Source: Desulfobulbus sp.
Lineage (GTDB): Bacteria; Desulfobacterota; Desulfobulbia; Desulfobulbales; Desulfobulbaceae
Length of the DNA: 64,000 nt
Direction: 5' to 3'
Assembly: GCF_030824455.1 (NCBI RefSeq)
Contig: NZ_JAVBXR010000118.1
Span: 1 to 64,000, forward strand
Positions 35,549-43,465 of this stretch are shown piece by piece. Below the pieces are notes generated by a model, which was not told the origin of the DNA, did no database searches, and saw only the letters and a list, made by a program, of their open reading frames with translations. Position numbers and translations under genes: made by a program. How positions within the stretch are numbered: the stretch's first letter is position 1; every line of letters starts with the position of its first letter.

Positions 35549-36280
35549 TCACCAGAGAAGCCGTTTGGCGTTGACTGCGGGAAACCCGCGCTCCCCGAGC
35601 AGGTGGATGGTGGTCCGGACGTCGTATTCCAGGGCCCGCACCTCGATGGTTTCGCGTTCGGTGTCCCAGAGCAGATACTTGGCCTGCCAGCCCAGGGCGT
35701 CGCGCGGCTGGCCGACGCTGCCGGGCAAAATAAGCCACCGGCCGTCAGCCGCAAGCGATGTTTGCCCCAATTGCAAGTCGCATCGGCAAATCTCGCCCCC
35801 CTGCTGTCCGTAAAACCCGAAGGCATGGGTGTGGCCGGCAAAACAAAGGCGCTCCGGGTAGCTTGCAAACAGTCGCTGCAGCCGGTTGTCGGAGGGCGCA
35901 TGCAGATAGACCGTGACCGATTGCGGCGGGCAGCCGTGGACGAACCGGGCCCCGAACTCGCTGCGCCAGGCCGGCAGATCCTGCAGCCAGGCCAGGGACT
36001 CGGGGCTGAGCAAGGTGCGGCTGACGGCCAGGGAATCGCGGGCAACAGCGTGCAACCGGTTGAAGTAGCTGCGGCTGATCAATCCCAACTCATGATTGCC
36101 CATGACCGAGACAACCCGGTATCCTTGCAGGGTCCGCACCACTTCCTCGGGCTCGGGACCGTAGCCGACGTTGTCGCCCAGCGAAAAAATCCGATCAACG
36201 CCCCGTGGGGCAATGTCGGCCAGGACCGCTTCCAGCGCCCGATAATTGCCGTGGATGTCGGCCATCACCGCCAGCAGCAT
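35549..36280 (-). CDS. Calcineurin-like metallophosphoesterase
   Basis: A 243-residue phosphoesterase with all metal motifs: DIHGN (D8, H10), GDNVGYGP, GNHE, a histidine in FVHGCPP, and GHTH. It resembles the MJ0936/YfcE-like phosphodiesterases and also the bacterial PPP-like enzymes that act on nucleotides or phosphoproteins. The ATG overlaps the DUF89 stop as TAATG. It lies directly before the Ser/Thr kinase gene. That makes it a candidate opposing phosphatase, although substrate choice is not visible in sequence. Confidence 0.88.
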   Translation of the reverse strand: MLLAVMADIHGNYRALEAVLADIAPRGVDRIFSLGDNVGYGPEPEEVVRTLQGYRVVSVMGNHELGLISRSYFNRLHAVARDSLAVSRTLLSPESLAWLQDLPAWRSEFGARFVHGCPPQSVTVYLHAPSDNRLQRLFASYPERLCFAGHTHAFGFYGQQGGEICRCDLQLGQTSLAADGRWLILPGSVGQPRDALGWQAKYLLWDTERETIEVRALEYDVRTTIHLLGERGFPAVNAKRLLW

Positions 36281-37182
36281 TACCTTGTCCGCATCGTGTC
36301 GTTCTGCCTGCCCGGCCCGCCCTGTGCCAGCACCGGCGAGCCGATGCGCAAACCGGCGTCGGCATAGCGTTGGCGAAGATGCGCAAGAACAGTGGTGCAC
36401 TTGACCACAAACAGGAAAAAAATCGGGGCCTGCACCTCGGACAAACATTCGAAATTGCCCATGCCTTTGCTGATGATGCAGTCGGCCTCGGCAAAGCGGC
36501 GACGGAAGTCCTCGCTGCAGTTGCCCAGCGGCGTGCCGGGCACGTCGGCGCCGTTGTCGATCACCGGGCAGAGGCGGTCAATCCCGCAAAGGCGCGCGTC
36601 TTCGAGGGTGGCGTCGTTGATGATCGGCGATTGCCGCACCGCCAGGGTCACTTGGCAGCCCCGGGCGAGCAGCTGCTCGATCAGCAGCTTGTCAAAGACA
36701 ATTTCCCCGCAGTTGTCGGCTAAATAGAGAATATTGGCCTGTTGTCCGACCTGTTGACGCAGGGCCTCGTAATGGTTGACGGCGAACGGTTGGCGGCAGG
36801 AAGCGAGGGCCTCGTCCCGATCAAGCAGACGCTGAGACCCATAGTCAAGGACGTTGGCGCTGACGGCAAACTGGATCGCCGCCAGCAGGGGATCGCTGTC
36901 CCGCTGGATGCATTCCCGCGTGCGGGCCTCAAGCGCCAGGGCAAAGGCGTTGCTCTCCCGTTTTTCCGCCAGATAGGGATCGGCCACGCCGGTGCGGCGG
37001 GCAATGAGACGATAATAGTGGACCGCGTTTTCCGGCGGCGGCAGGCGGGGATCAAAACCAGACAGCATCGCCCCGACTTCGGCGGCAATCCGCCAGTGGA
37101 CCGCCGGGTCGTCGGCGCACCGGCGCACCGTGGCCAGGGCCTGACGCAGAAAGCAAACCAGGCAATCGTTGCCGGTCTGCAT
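36280..37182 (-). CDS. DUF89 (ARMT1-like) damage-control phosphatase family protein
   Basis: A 300-residue DUF89 protein. It opens with the family's cysteine motif NDCLVCFLRQAL. The metal-binding/catalytic core contains ILYLADNCGEIVFDKLLIE, followed by SPIINDATLEDA and ISKGMGNFE. Family members are metal-dependent phosphatases proposed to remove harmful or overflow sugar phosphates and related metabolites. The ATG overlaps the TtcA-like stop as TGATG, and the stop overlaps the next start. The N-terminal CxxC type corresponds to prokaryotic subfamilies whose substrates are poorly known. Confidence 0.9.
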   Translation of the reverse strand: MQTGNDCLVCFLRQALATVRRCADDPAVHWRIAAEVGAMLSGFDPRLPPPENAVHYYRLIARRTGVADPYLAEKRESNAFALALEARTRECIQRDSDPLLAAIQFAVSANVLDYGSQRLLDRDEALASCRQPFAVNHYEALRQQVGQQANILYLADNCGEIVFDKLLIEQLLARGCQVTLAVRQSPIINDATLEDARLCGIDRLCPVIDNGADVPGTPLGNCSEDFRRRFAEADCIISKGMGNFECLSEVQAPIFFLFVVKCTTVLAHLRQRYADAGLRIGSPVLAQGGPGRQNDTMRTR

Positions 37183-37994
37183 CAGCCCCTCCGACCGCCG
37201 GTCTGGCGGAGCAGATACTGGGGGCGGACATTGCCCAGGGCGGCAAAAATGTGCTCTTTGGCGCCGGGGATCTGGCGATAGATCTGTTCGGCCAACTGGT
37301 GAATTTCCAGGCGTCGGGTCTTCTCCGACAGGGGGCAGGCGGTGCGGACCGCTTCCAAGCCAAGGCTGCGGCCGACGGTGGCGATCTCGTCCTTGTCCAG
37401 ATAGGCCAAGGGCCGGATCAGGGCCAGACGGCCGGAAAAAAGCTCCTGACGGGGCGACATGGTGCTGATGTTGCCCGCGCAGGTGAGGTTGAGCAAAAAA
37501 GTTTCAATGATGTCGTCGCGATGATGGCCCAGGGCGATTTTGTTGCAGCCGCTTTGCCGGGCGTGCTCAAACAGTTGGGTGCGGCGGGAGCGGGCGCATT
37601 GGAAGCAGACGTCGCGACCGCCCTGCTTCGACCTCGTCTGGTGCGGGTCAGGCCGCCAAAGCGCCGGCAGCACCCGCAACGGCAGGCCCAGCGCCGCAGC
37701 CTTGGCCGCAACCTGCGCCGCCGCCGGGCCCAAAGCGTCTGGAGACGACTCCATGTCGACATGCACGGCCTCAAGCGCATACGCAATGGGCGCTTTTTTC
37801 CGCCAGGCCAACAACAACCATGCCAGCACCAGAGAGTCCATCCCCCCGGAAACCGCAACCAGCACCCGGTCGCCGTCGGCCAGCATGCCATAGTCGTGCA
37901 TGGCCCGACCGACGCGCCGGTTGATTCCCCGCGGCAGCACGACCGAAGCGTCCGACAAGCGACCGGCGCTTACTTGCCTCCGAGATAGGAGCAC
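37182..37994 (-). CDS. TtcA-family tRNA 2-thiolation protein
   Basis: A 270-residue PP-loop ATPase of the TtcA/TtuA branch. The PP-loop is VAVSGGMDS. A CxxC pair (DVCFQCARSRRTQLF) and a later cysteine (AVRTACPLSEK) could hold the Fe-S cluster used for sulfur transfer. HHRDDIIETFLLNL is the conserved second ATP-binding motif. TtcA thiolates C32 of tRNA, but the branch here may thiolate another base. The GTG start at 37994 has AGGAG 11 bases upstream and overlaps the end of the lipoprotein gene by 25 bases. GTG at 37940 is an alternative start. Confidence 0.85.
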   Translation of the reverse strand: MLLSRRQVSAGRLSDASVVLPRGINRRVGRAMHDYGMLADGDRVLVAVSGGMDSLVLAWLLLAWRKKAPIAYALEAVHVDMESSPDALGPAAAQVAAKAAALGLPLRVLPALWRPDPHQTRSKQGGRDVCFQCARSRRTQLFEHARQSGCNKIALGHHRDDIIETFLLNLTCAGNISTMSPRQELFSGRLALIRPLAYLDKDEIATVGRSLGLEAVRTACPLSEKTRRLEIHQLAEQIYRQIPGAKEHIFAALGNVRPQYLLRQTGGRRG

Positions 37995-38596
37995 TGCCCC
38001 AGTCGCTCCTGCAACCCTTCACGCGCCAATTCCTCGGCGGTTAGCCAGGTCAGGCCACGATTTTTCGCCTTGGGCAGGGTGAGCAGATTCTCCATGACCG
38101 TTTGCTGCTGCTCGTCAAATCGACCGTGACAGAGCACCCTGCCCTCACCGGTCTCGTACAGCTTGTAGGCAAAGGTGACCGCTGCGGGCCGTTTTACGCC
38201 GTAGTCGCCGCCCACCCGCTCGGCGTACCGACTGAGGGAGATCTCAAGCGCCGCGTTGCAGCCCGATTTTCCGACCCGCTGACGGGCCTGGCTCAATCCG
38301 GCTCCACTGACCGCGGTCTGATCTTCGGCGACAAACCGCACCTTGGTCTGGCCAGCCAACACCTCTTTGAGCAACCCGTTCATTACCTGACTGCCCTCGG
38401 CGAGCGCCTTGTGATCGGCCGGCGAGGCGGCGTCTTCAAGATCGGCCGCCGGCAGCACCGGCAACACGGCAATGCAGGACAGCGGAACATCAGCGGCTTT
38501 GGCGGCGGCTGCCGGCTCTTCCTTGTTGGCGCAGCCTGAAGCGGCGAGAAGACAACATGCGGCCAAGCCGAGTCGTAATTTTGAAATTGCGGTCAC
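37970..38596 (-). CDS. Putative lipoprotein, unknown function
   Basis: A 208-residue exported protein. The N-terminus VTAISKLRLGLAACCLLAASGC has a basic start, a hydrophobic core and a lipobox-like ASGC, so the mature protein would begin at the cysteine. The domain of about 180 residues that follows starts with LSCIAVLPV and includes LSRYAERVGGDYG. It looks like a periplasmic alpha/beta fold similar to TolB-N/GNA1162-type lipoproteins, but I cannot name a family. The GTG at 38596 is supported by AAGGAGG five to six bases upstream. It is the first gene of the overlapping kinase/phosphatase operon. Confidence 0.78.
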   Translation of the reverse strand: MTAISKLRLGLAACCLLAASGCANKEEPAAAAKAADVPLSCIAVLPVLPAADLEDAASPADHKALAEGSQVMNGLLKEVLAGQTKVRFVAEDQTAVSGAGLSQARQRVGKSGCNAALEISLSRYAERVGGDYGVKRPAAVTFAYKLYETGEGRVLCHGRFDEQQQTVMENLLTLPKAKNRGLTWLTAEELAREGLQERLGQCSYLGGK

Positions 38597-38690
38597 CTGA
38601 TCCTCCTTAAGTTTTTTGATTATATGAATGTTCACAACCGTCCCACAGCGGCTCACGGCCCCGAAGGGCAGGCCCGCCGGCGCCCGGCGG

Positions 38691-39290
38691 CTACAGCACG
38701 CCCTTGGACGAAAGCTGGCCCACAACCTTGGGATGGGGGCTCACGGCAATCGCCAAGGCCCTGGCCAGGGCCTTGAAGACCGCCTCCAAGATATGATGCC
38801 CGTTTTCGCCATGGAGCAGGTCGACATGCAGAGTCAAACCAGCATGAAGCGCAAAGGCGCGGAGAAATTCCTTGGCCAGCGGCGGATCGAACGCGCCGAT
38901 TTTCGCTTCGCTCACCGGAACCTGATAATGAAGATAGGGACGGTTGGAACAATCGACACAGACCCTGGCCAGGGTTTCGTCCATGGGCACGTAGGCGTGG
39001 CCGTAGCGGCAGATCCCGGACTTGTCGCCAAGGGCCTGGGCAAAAGCCATGCCCAGGCAGATACCCACATCCTCTACCGTGTGATGATCGTCAACCTCCA
39101 CATCCCCGGTTGCAGCGATGTCCAGATCAAAGAAGCCATGCACCGCGAACAGGGTCAACATATGGTCCATAAAGCCAACGCCGGTGCGAACGCCGGCGCG
39201 ACCGGCGCCGTCGAGATCAAGCGCGAGCTTGATCTGGGTTTCCTTGGTGGCGCGCTCAATAAACGCCTTTCGAATGGCGGATTCAGCCAT
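38691..39290 (-). CDS. hisB: Imidazoleglycerol-phosphate dehydratase HisB
   Basis: Dehydrates imidazoleglycerol phosphate to imidazoleacetol phosphate in histidine synthesis. The 199-residue monofunctional enzyme has the two manganese-binding histidine clusters, DDHHTVEDVGI and GENGHHILEAVFKA, and GVGFMDHML near the N-terminus. The ATG at 39290 has GGGAG seven bases upstream. No other his gene is adjacent. A short reading frame with its own strong ribosome-binding site ends 18 bases upstream. Confidence 0.97.
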   Translation of the reverse strand: MAESAIRKAFIERATKETQIKLALDLDGAGRAGVRTGVGFMDHMLTLFAVHGFFDLDIAATGDVEVDDHHTVEDVGICLGMAFAQALGDKSGICRYGHAYVPMDETLARVCVDCSNRPYLHYQVPVSEAKIGAFDPPLAKEFLRAFALHAGLTLHVDLLHGENGHHILEAVFKALARALAIAVSPHPKVVGQLSSKGVL

Positions 39291-39308
39291 AGTACACTCC
39301 CGCAACAA

Positions 39309-39527
39309 TCAGGCGGCCGGCCGAAGCCAAACGCGCCGCGGATAAAGACAGCAGATGCCTAAGTTTGTAAGTGAAAAAGCAAAAACGACTGTAGTCAATT
39401 TTTCAGCCGGCCTCAACATTTGATTCCAAACAGTTGCCCCGAAAACGCCGGGCGGCCGCAGGATTGTCGCCCCTGTGACGGCAAGAAAGGGACACCCTAT
39501 CAAAATTATCAATAAAATAAGACTCAT
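39309..39527 (-). CDS. Possible small membrane protein upstream of hisB
   Basis: A 72-residue frame starting MSLILLIILIGCPFLAV, with two hydrophobic stretches (about 2-18 and 53-68). AGGAG lies four bases before the ATG. It ends 18 bases before hisB on the same strand, so it could be the first gene of a two-gene operon or a leader frame. There is no family match that I recognise and it is short, so it may be spurious. Confidence 0.35.
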   Translation of the reverse strand: MSLILLIILIGCPFLAVTGATILRPPGVFGATVWNQMLRPAEKLTTVVFAFSLTNLGICCLYPRRVWLRPAA

Positions 39528-39629
39528 ATTACTCCTGTTTCCATATCCTGGCAACTGTTCCCAAACCGGCTACGATTGTTTTTGCGACCGAGGCCGGCAG
39601 ATTTTTATTCAAGATGGAAATTTAATATT

Positions 39630-39659
39630 GACACCAGCCGTCAAATCTTGGTAAAGTCG
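39630..39659 (+). promoter_or_regulatory. Strong sigma-70-type promoter for tRNA-Gly (and perhaps rplM-rpsI)
   Basis: A consensus TTGACA, an 18-base spacer, and TAAAGT lie in an AT-rich stretch ending 22 bases before the tRNA. The next transcription unit, rplM-rpsI, has no room for another promoter after the tRNA. Confidence 0.75.
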
Positions 39660-39681
39660 GCCGCGTTACAAAAAACAATGA

Positions 39682-39756
<75 letters not shown>

Positions 39757-39767
39757 CAAGAGACTCC

Positions 39768-39800
39768 AAGGTTCGGACCTCTGTTCGGACCTTTTTTTTT
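39768..39800 (+). terminator. Terminator-like hairpin between tRNA-Gly and rplM
   Basis: A 10-bp stem (AAGGTTCGGA with TTCGGACCTT, two G-T pairs) with loop CCTCTG is followed by nine T. It ends 17 bases before the rplM start, so it is either the tRNA terminator with read-through into rplM or an attenuator. Confidence 0.8.
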
Positions 39801-39817
39801 CAGTAGTGAGGCGCAGA

Positions 39818-40246
39818 ATGAAAACCTATTACACGCCGGTAAATGAAATTGAACGCAAGTGGTTTGTAGCCGATGCCGACGGCAAGGTTCTTGGGCGTAT
39901 CGCCACGGAAATCGCCCGCCGTCTGCGCGGTAAGCACAAGGCCACTTTTTGCAACTTTCAAGACAATGGCGATTTCGTGATTGTTGTCAATGCCGACAAG
40001 ATTCATCTCACCGGCAACAAGTGGGACGACAAAGTCTATCATCATCACACGGGATATCCCGGCGGCATCAAGACCCAGACCGCCCGCGAAGTTCTTGCCA
40101 AAAAGCCGGAGGAGTTGATCCGCACGGCGGTAAAGGGCATGCTGCCGAAAAATAAAATCGGCCGGGCGCAGCTTAAAAAGCTGAAGGTCTATGCCGGCAC
40201 GGCTCATCCCCATCAGGCACAACAACCTGAAAATCTTGAGATTTGA
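39818..40246 (+). CDS. rplM: 50S ribosomal protein L13
   Basis: A 142-residue L13 with the normal opening [19 protein letters not shown] and conserved [24 protein letters not shown] and GMLPKN. The ATG at 39818 has GAGG upstream; a start at 39806 would add four residues. It is followed by rpsI after 16 bases, the universal L13-S9 operon. A terminator-like hairpin sits just upstream. Confidence 0.98.
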   Translation: MKTYYTPVNEIERKWFVADADGKVLGRIATEIARRLRGKHKATFCNFQDNGDFVIVVNADKIHLTGNKWDDKVYHHHTGYPGGIKTQTAREVLAKKPEELIRTAVKGMLPKNKIGRAQLKKLKVYAGTAHPHQAQQPENLEI

Positions 40247-40262
40247 TAACGGAGCATAGAAC

Positions 40263-40655
40263 ATGGCCCAAGAGAAGACATACGCTACCGGCAGACGGAA
40301 AACAGCAATCGCCAGAGTCTGGATCACCCCCGGCAGTGGAAAGCTGGCCATCAACAAGATGGAGTTGAACGACTATTTCGGCAATATTTTCTTTGAGCCC
40401 AAGGTTGCCAAGCCTTTTGCCGTTACCGAAACAATGGATCAGTACGATGTGATGGCCACGGTCAAGGGCGGCGGAAAATCAGCCCAGATCGACGCCTTGG
40501 TCCACGGCATTGCTCGCGCACTGCAGGAGTTGAATCCTGAGATGCGCCTGCCGTTGAAAAGAGCAGGCCTGCTGACCCGTGATCCGCGCGCCAAAGAGCG
40601 TAAAAAGTACGGCCAGCGCGGTGCCCGCGCCCGCTTCCAGTTCTCCAAACGCTGA
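40263..40655 (+). CDS. rpsI: 30S ribosomal protein S9
   Basis: A 130-residue S9 with YATGRRKTAIARVW at the N-terminus and the conserved basic tail ending FQFSKR, which reaches the ribosomal P site. It is preceded by GGAG and co-transcribed with rplM. A strong terminator follows. Confidence 0.98.
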   Translation: MAQEKTYATGRRKTAIARVWITPGSGKLAINKMELNDYFGNIFFEPKVAKPFAVTETMDQYDVMATVKGGGKSAQIDALVHGIARALQELNPEMRLPLKRAGLLTRDPRAKERKKYGQRGARARFQFSKR

Positions 40656-40710
40656 TTTTTATTGGGCGGAGCTGGTCGCCGCGATTTCTTACTCGCATTA
40701 GCGAATGCTC

Positions 40711-40747
40711 AGGGAATAACGAACACTTCGTTATTCCCTTTTTTTTT
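40711..40747 (+). terminator. Intrinsic terminator after rpsI
   Basis: A perfect 13-bp stem (AGGGAATAACGAA with TTCGTTATTCCCT), loop CAC, then about ten T. It ends 44 bases before argC, so argC needs its own promoter or read-through. Confidence 0.95.
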
Positions 40748-40791
40748 AACCTCAGATCCTGCACGACCGGTGCGAAACGAGGAACCTCATC

Positions 40792-41832
40792 ATGTTGCAT
40801 GTCGGTATTGTTGGCGCCTCCGGGTATACTGGAGTTGAATTGGCTCGAATCCTGGCCGGGCATCCGGAAATCCGTCTCACCGTCGCCACCTCGCGGCAGT
40901 ATGCAGGCAAACCGCTGGCCGAGGTGTTTCCTAATCTGCGTAAACGGGTCGACCTCTGCTGCGAAAATTTGACGGTTGACGAACTGATCGGCCGGGCTGA
41001 CTTCTTTTTCACCGCCGTGCCCCACAAGACCGCCATGGACATCGTTCCCAGGCTGCTCGACGCCGGAAAAAAGGTGGTTGACCTGAGCGCCGATTACCGT
41101 ATCCATGACCCGGCGGTGTACGAAGCATGGTACCAGGAGCACACCAGTCCCCAGTTGCTCGGCGAAGCGGTCTACGGTCTGCCGGAACTCTACCGGGATC
41201 AGATCCGAAACGCCCGGCTGACCGCCAACCCAGGCTGCTATCCGACCTCGGTGATCCTGGCCCTGACGCCCTTGCTCCGGCGCGGCCTGATCGATCCGGC
41301 CACCCTGATCATCGACTCCAAATCCGGAACCTCCGGGGCCGGCAGAGCCGCCAATGTGGGAACCCTGTTTTGCGAGGTCGCCGACGGCTTCAAACCGTAC
41401 AAGGTAGGCGGCAGCCATCGCCACATCCCTGAAATCGAGCAGGAACTCTCCCTCGCGGCCGGCGCGCCGGTCACGATTTCCTTTACCCCGCACCTGCTGC
41501 CGATTTCCCGGGGCATTCTCAGCACCATGTACGCCTCGCTGACCGCGCAGGGCAACAGCGTCGACCTGCAGGAAATGTACGAAACATTGTACGCCGACGA
41601 GCCGTTCGTCCGGGTGCTGCCTGCCGGCACGCCGCCGTCGACCCAGCATGTTCGCGGCTCCAACTGCTGCGACCTGGCCCTGCAAAAAGACGAACGGACC
41701 GGCCGCCTGATCGTCATGTCCGCCATCGACAACATCGTCAAGGGCGCCTCTGGACAGGCGGTGCAGAATATGAACCTCATGAACGGCTTCCCTGAATCCA
41801 CCGGGTTGATGGGAGCGCCGTTTTTCCCCTGA
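40792..41832 (+). CDS. argC: N-acetyl-gamma-glutamyl-phosphate reductase ArgC
   Basis: NADPH-dependent reduction of N-acetylglutamyl phosphate to the semialdehyde in arginine synthesis. The 346-residue type 1 enzyme has the NADP motif [14 protein letters not shown] (4-17). Catalytic C149 is in TANPGCYPT, and the later conserved histidine is in [14 protein letters not shown]. Its stop overlaps the truA start (TGATG), so argC-truA-maf form one operon. Confidence 0.97.
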   Translation: MLHVGIVGASGYTGVELARILAGHPEIRLTVATSRQYAGKPLAEVFPNLRKRVDLCCENLTVDELIGRADFFFTAVPHKTAMDIVPRLLDAGKKVVDLSADYRIHDPAVYEAWYQEHTSPQLLGEAVYGLPELYRDQIRNARLTANPGCYPTSVILALTPLLRRGLIDPATLIIDSKSGTSGAGRAANVGTLFCEVADGFKPYKVGGSHRHIPEIEQELSLAAGAPVTISFTPHLLPISRGILSTMYASLTAQGNSVDLQEMYETLYADEPFVRVLPAGTPPSTQHVRGSNCCDLALQKDERTGRLIVMSAIDNIVKGASGQAVQNMNLMNGFPESTGLMGAPFFP

Positions 41833-42620
41833 TGTCCCGCACAATCCGGCTGCTGCTCGCCTACGACGGCGGCGGCTACTGTGGATGGCAACGGCAGCGG
41901 CAGGGCGAACGCACCGTTCAGGGCGAGTTGGAACAGCAACTCGCCCTTTTATGTGGTGAACCGATCATCCTCCACGGAGCCGGGCGCACCGATTCCGGGG
42001 TCCACGCCCTCGGCATGGTGGCCCATTTCCGCACCTCGGCGGCCATCCCGGCGGTTGCTTTTTTCAAAGGCCTGAATTCGATGCTGCCCAAGGACGTCCG
42101 CATTCTCGCCGCCGAAGAGGCCCCGGCCGATTTCCACAGCCGCTACCACGCCCTGGGCAAGACCTACCGCTATGACTTTTTTACCGGGCCGCTGCAACTG
42201 CCCTGCGACCGCCTCCACCGGGCCCATATCCCCGGCCGATTTGATCTCAACCGGCTGCGCGACTGCCTGGACGTGCTCATCGGCGGCCATGATTTTTCCA
42301 GTTTTGAGCGGGTCGGCTCCCGCGACCGGAACGCCGTCAACGGACGCGGCGCGGTTCGCACCCTGTTCACGGTCAGTTGCACGCCCCAGTTGGGCTGCGC
42401 CGACGGCTGGTCGCTGCGGCTGACCGGCGACGGCTTCCTCCGCCAGATGGTGCGCATCCTGGCCGGAACCCTGATCGAAATAGGCCAGGGCAAGCGGCCG
42501 GCGGGTCAGTTGGCAGAGATCCTGCGTGCCAGGGACCGGTCCCAAGCCGGGCCCACCGCGCCGGCTTGCGGACTGTTTCTCGAAAAAATTTATTACCCCG
42601 CCCCCCTCTTCCAATCCTAG
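41832..42620 (+). CDS. truA: tRNA pseudouridine(38-40) synthase TruA
   Basis: Converts U38-U40 of the anticodon arm to pseudouridine. The 262-residue protein has the catalytic D54 in GAGRTDSGVHA, the opening IRLLLAYDGGGYCGWQRQ, and the late GDGFLRQMVRILAGTLIEIG. It is translationally coupled to argC and followed by maf after 12 bases. Confidence 0.97.
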   Translation: MSRTIRLLLAYDGGGYCGWQRQRQGERTVQGELEQQLALLCGEPIILHGAGRTDSGVHALGMVAHFRTSAAIPAVAFFKGLNSMLPKDVRILAAEEAPADFHSRYHALGKTYRYDFFTGPLQLPCDRLHRAHIPGRFDLNRLRDCLDVLIGGHDFSSFERVGSRDRNAVNGRGAVRTLFTVSCTPQLGCADGWSLRLTGDGFLRQMVRILAGTLIEIGQGKRPAGQLAEILRARDRSQAGPTAPACGLFLEKIYYPAPLFQS

Positions 42621-42632
42621 CTTTTGCCGCCC

Positions 42633-43223
42633 ATGTTCACCGCCTGCCGCCCTCTCATCCTCGCCTCAGCCTCGCCGCGCCGGCAAGAGTTCCTGCAGCG
42701 GCTCGGCCTGGATTTCCAGGTTGCGCCGGCCCATATTGACGAAACCCCAGAGACGGGCGAAGCGCCCGAGACCTTTGTCCGCCGCATGGCCCTGACCAAG
42801 GCCCAACACATTGCTCGCCAGCATCCCGAGGCCGTTGTCCTTGGCGCCGACACCGTGGTCGTTCTTGCCGGAACCATCTTCGGCAAGCCGCAGGACCGCG
42901 AGGAAGCGTTCACGATCCTCAAACGGCTCCAAGGCCGGACCCATCAGGTCATGACCGGCTTTGCCGTGGTCTCCAGACAGCAGGCCATTGAAGTAATTGA
43001 TGCGCAGACCACCCAGGTGGCGTTTGACCGCTTCGACGACGTGGTCCTCCGCGCCTACGTCGATTCCGGCGAACCCATGGACAAGGCCGGCGCGTATGGC
43101 ATCCAGGACCGTGGGGCCTTTCTCGTCCGCTCCATCACCGGTTCCTACAGCAATGTGGTAGGCTTGCCGCTCAACGCCGTTGTCCAGACGCTGCTTCGCT
43201 GCGGGCTGGCGGCGCCGGCCTGA
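42633..43223 (+). CDS. maf: Maf family nucleotide pyrophosphatase
   Basis: Hydrolyses non-canonical or modified nucleoside triphosphates (dTTP/UTP-type or m7GTP-type). In the 196-residue protein, LILASASPRRQEFL is the Maf signature and GADTVVVL carries the catalytic Asp. The C-terminal KAGAYGIQDRGAFLV resembles the YhdE-like (dTTP/UTP) branch. The ATG at 42633 is preferred; a TTG at 42624 would add three residues. It is the last gene of argC-truA-maf. Confidence 0.92.
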   Translation: MFTACRPLILASASPRRQEFLQRLGLDFQVAPAHIDETPETGEAPETFVRRMALTKAQHIARQHPEAVVLGADTVVVLAGTIFGKPQDREEAFTILKRLQGRTHQVMTGFAVVSRQQAIEVIDAQTTQVAFDRFDDVVLRAYVDSGEPMDKAGAYGIQDRGAFLVRSITGSYSNVVGLPLNAVVQTLLRCGLAAPA

Positions 43224-43281
43224 CCACCCCAGCGTCATAGGCCATAGGGTGCCAGGTTCCACAGTTATTCAGACAAAAACC

Positions 43282-43296
43282 AAGCGGTTACCGCTT
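43282..43296. promoter_or_regulatory. Short perfect palindrome upstream of the giant repeat gene
   Basis: AAGCGGT and ACCGCTT face each other across one base, in the 242-base gap between maf and the giant gene. The form is that of a repressor or activator operator. No gene or clear promoter is visible in the gap. Confidence 0.3.
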
Positions 43297-43465
43297 CCTT
43301 GCGGAGAAAAAACACAAAGTTCGCATTGATCAAACGCCCTGGATGTGGAATGCTACACAAGGGCAAATACGCGGCGCCGCCAACGCTCTTCTGTTGTTCC
43401 CAGCGTCTTCCGCCCCTCGGTTATCGCTGCTTTTCCAGCACCTTCACGTTTACGACGGAAAAAAC

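Noticed and set aside
34255-35574. 439-codon plus-strand frame opposite the Ser/Thr kinase
   Set aside because: No motifs; the kinase on the minus strand has all catalytic residues.
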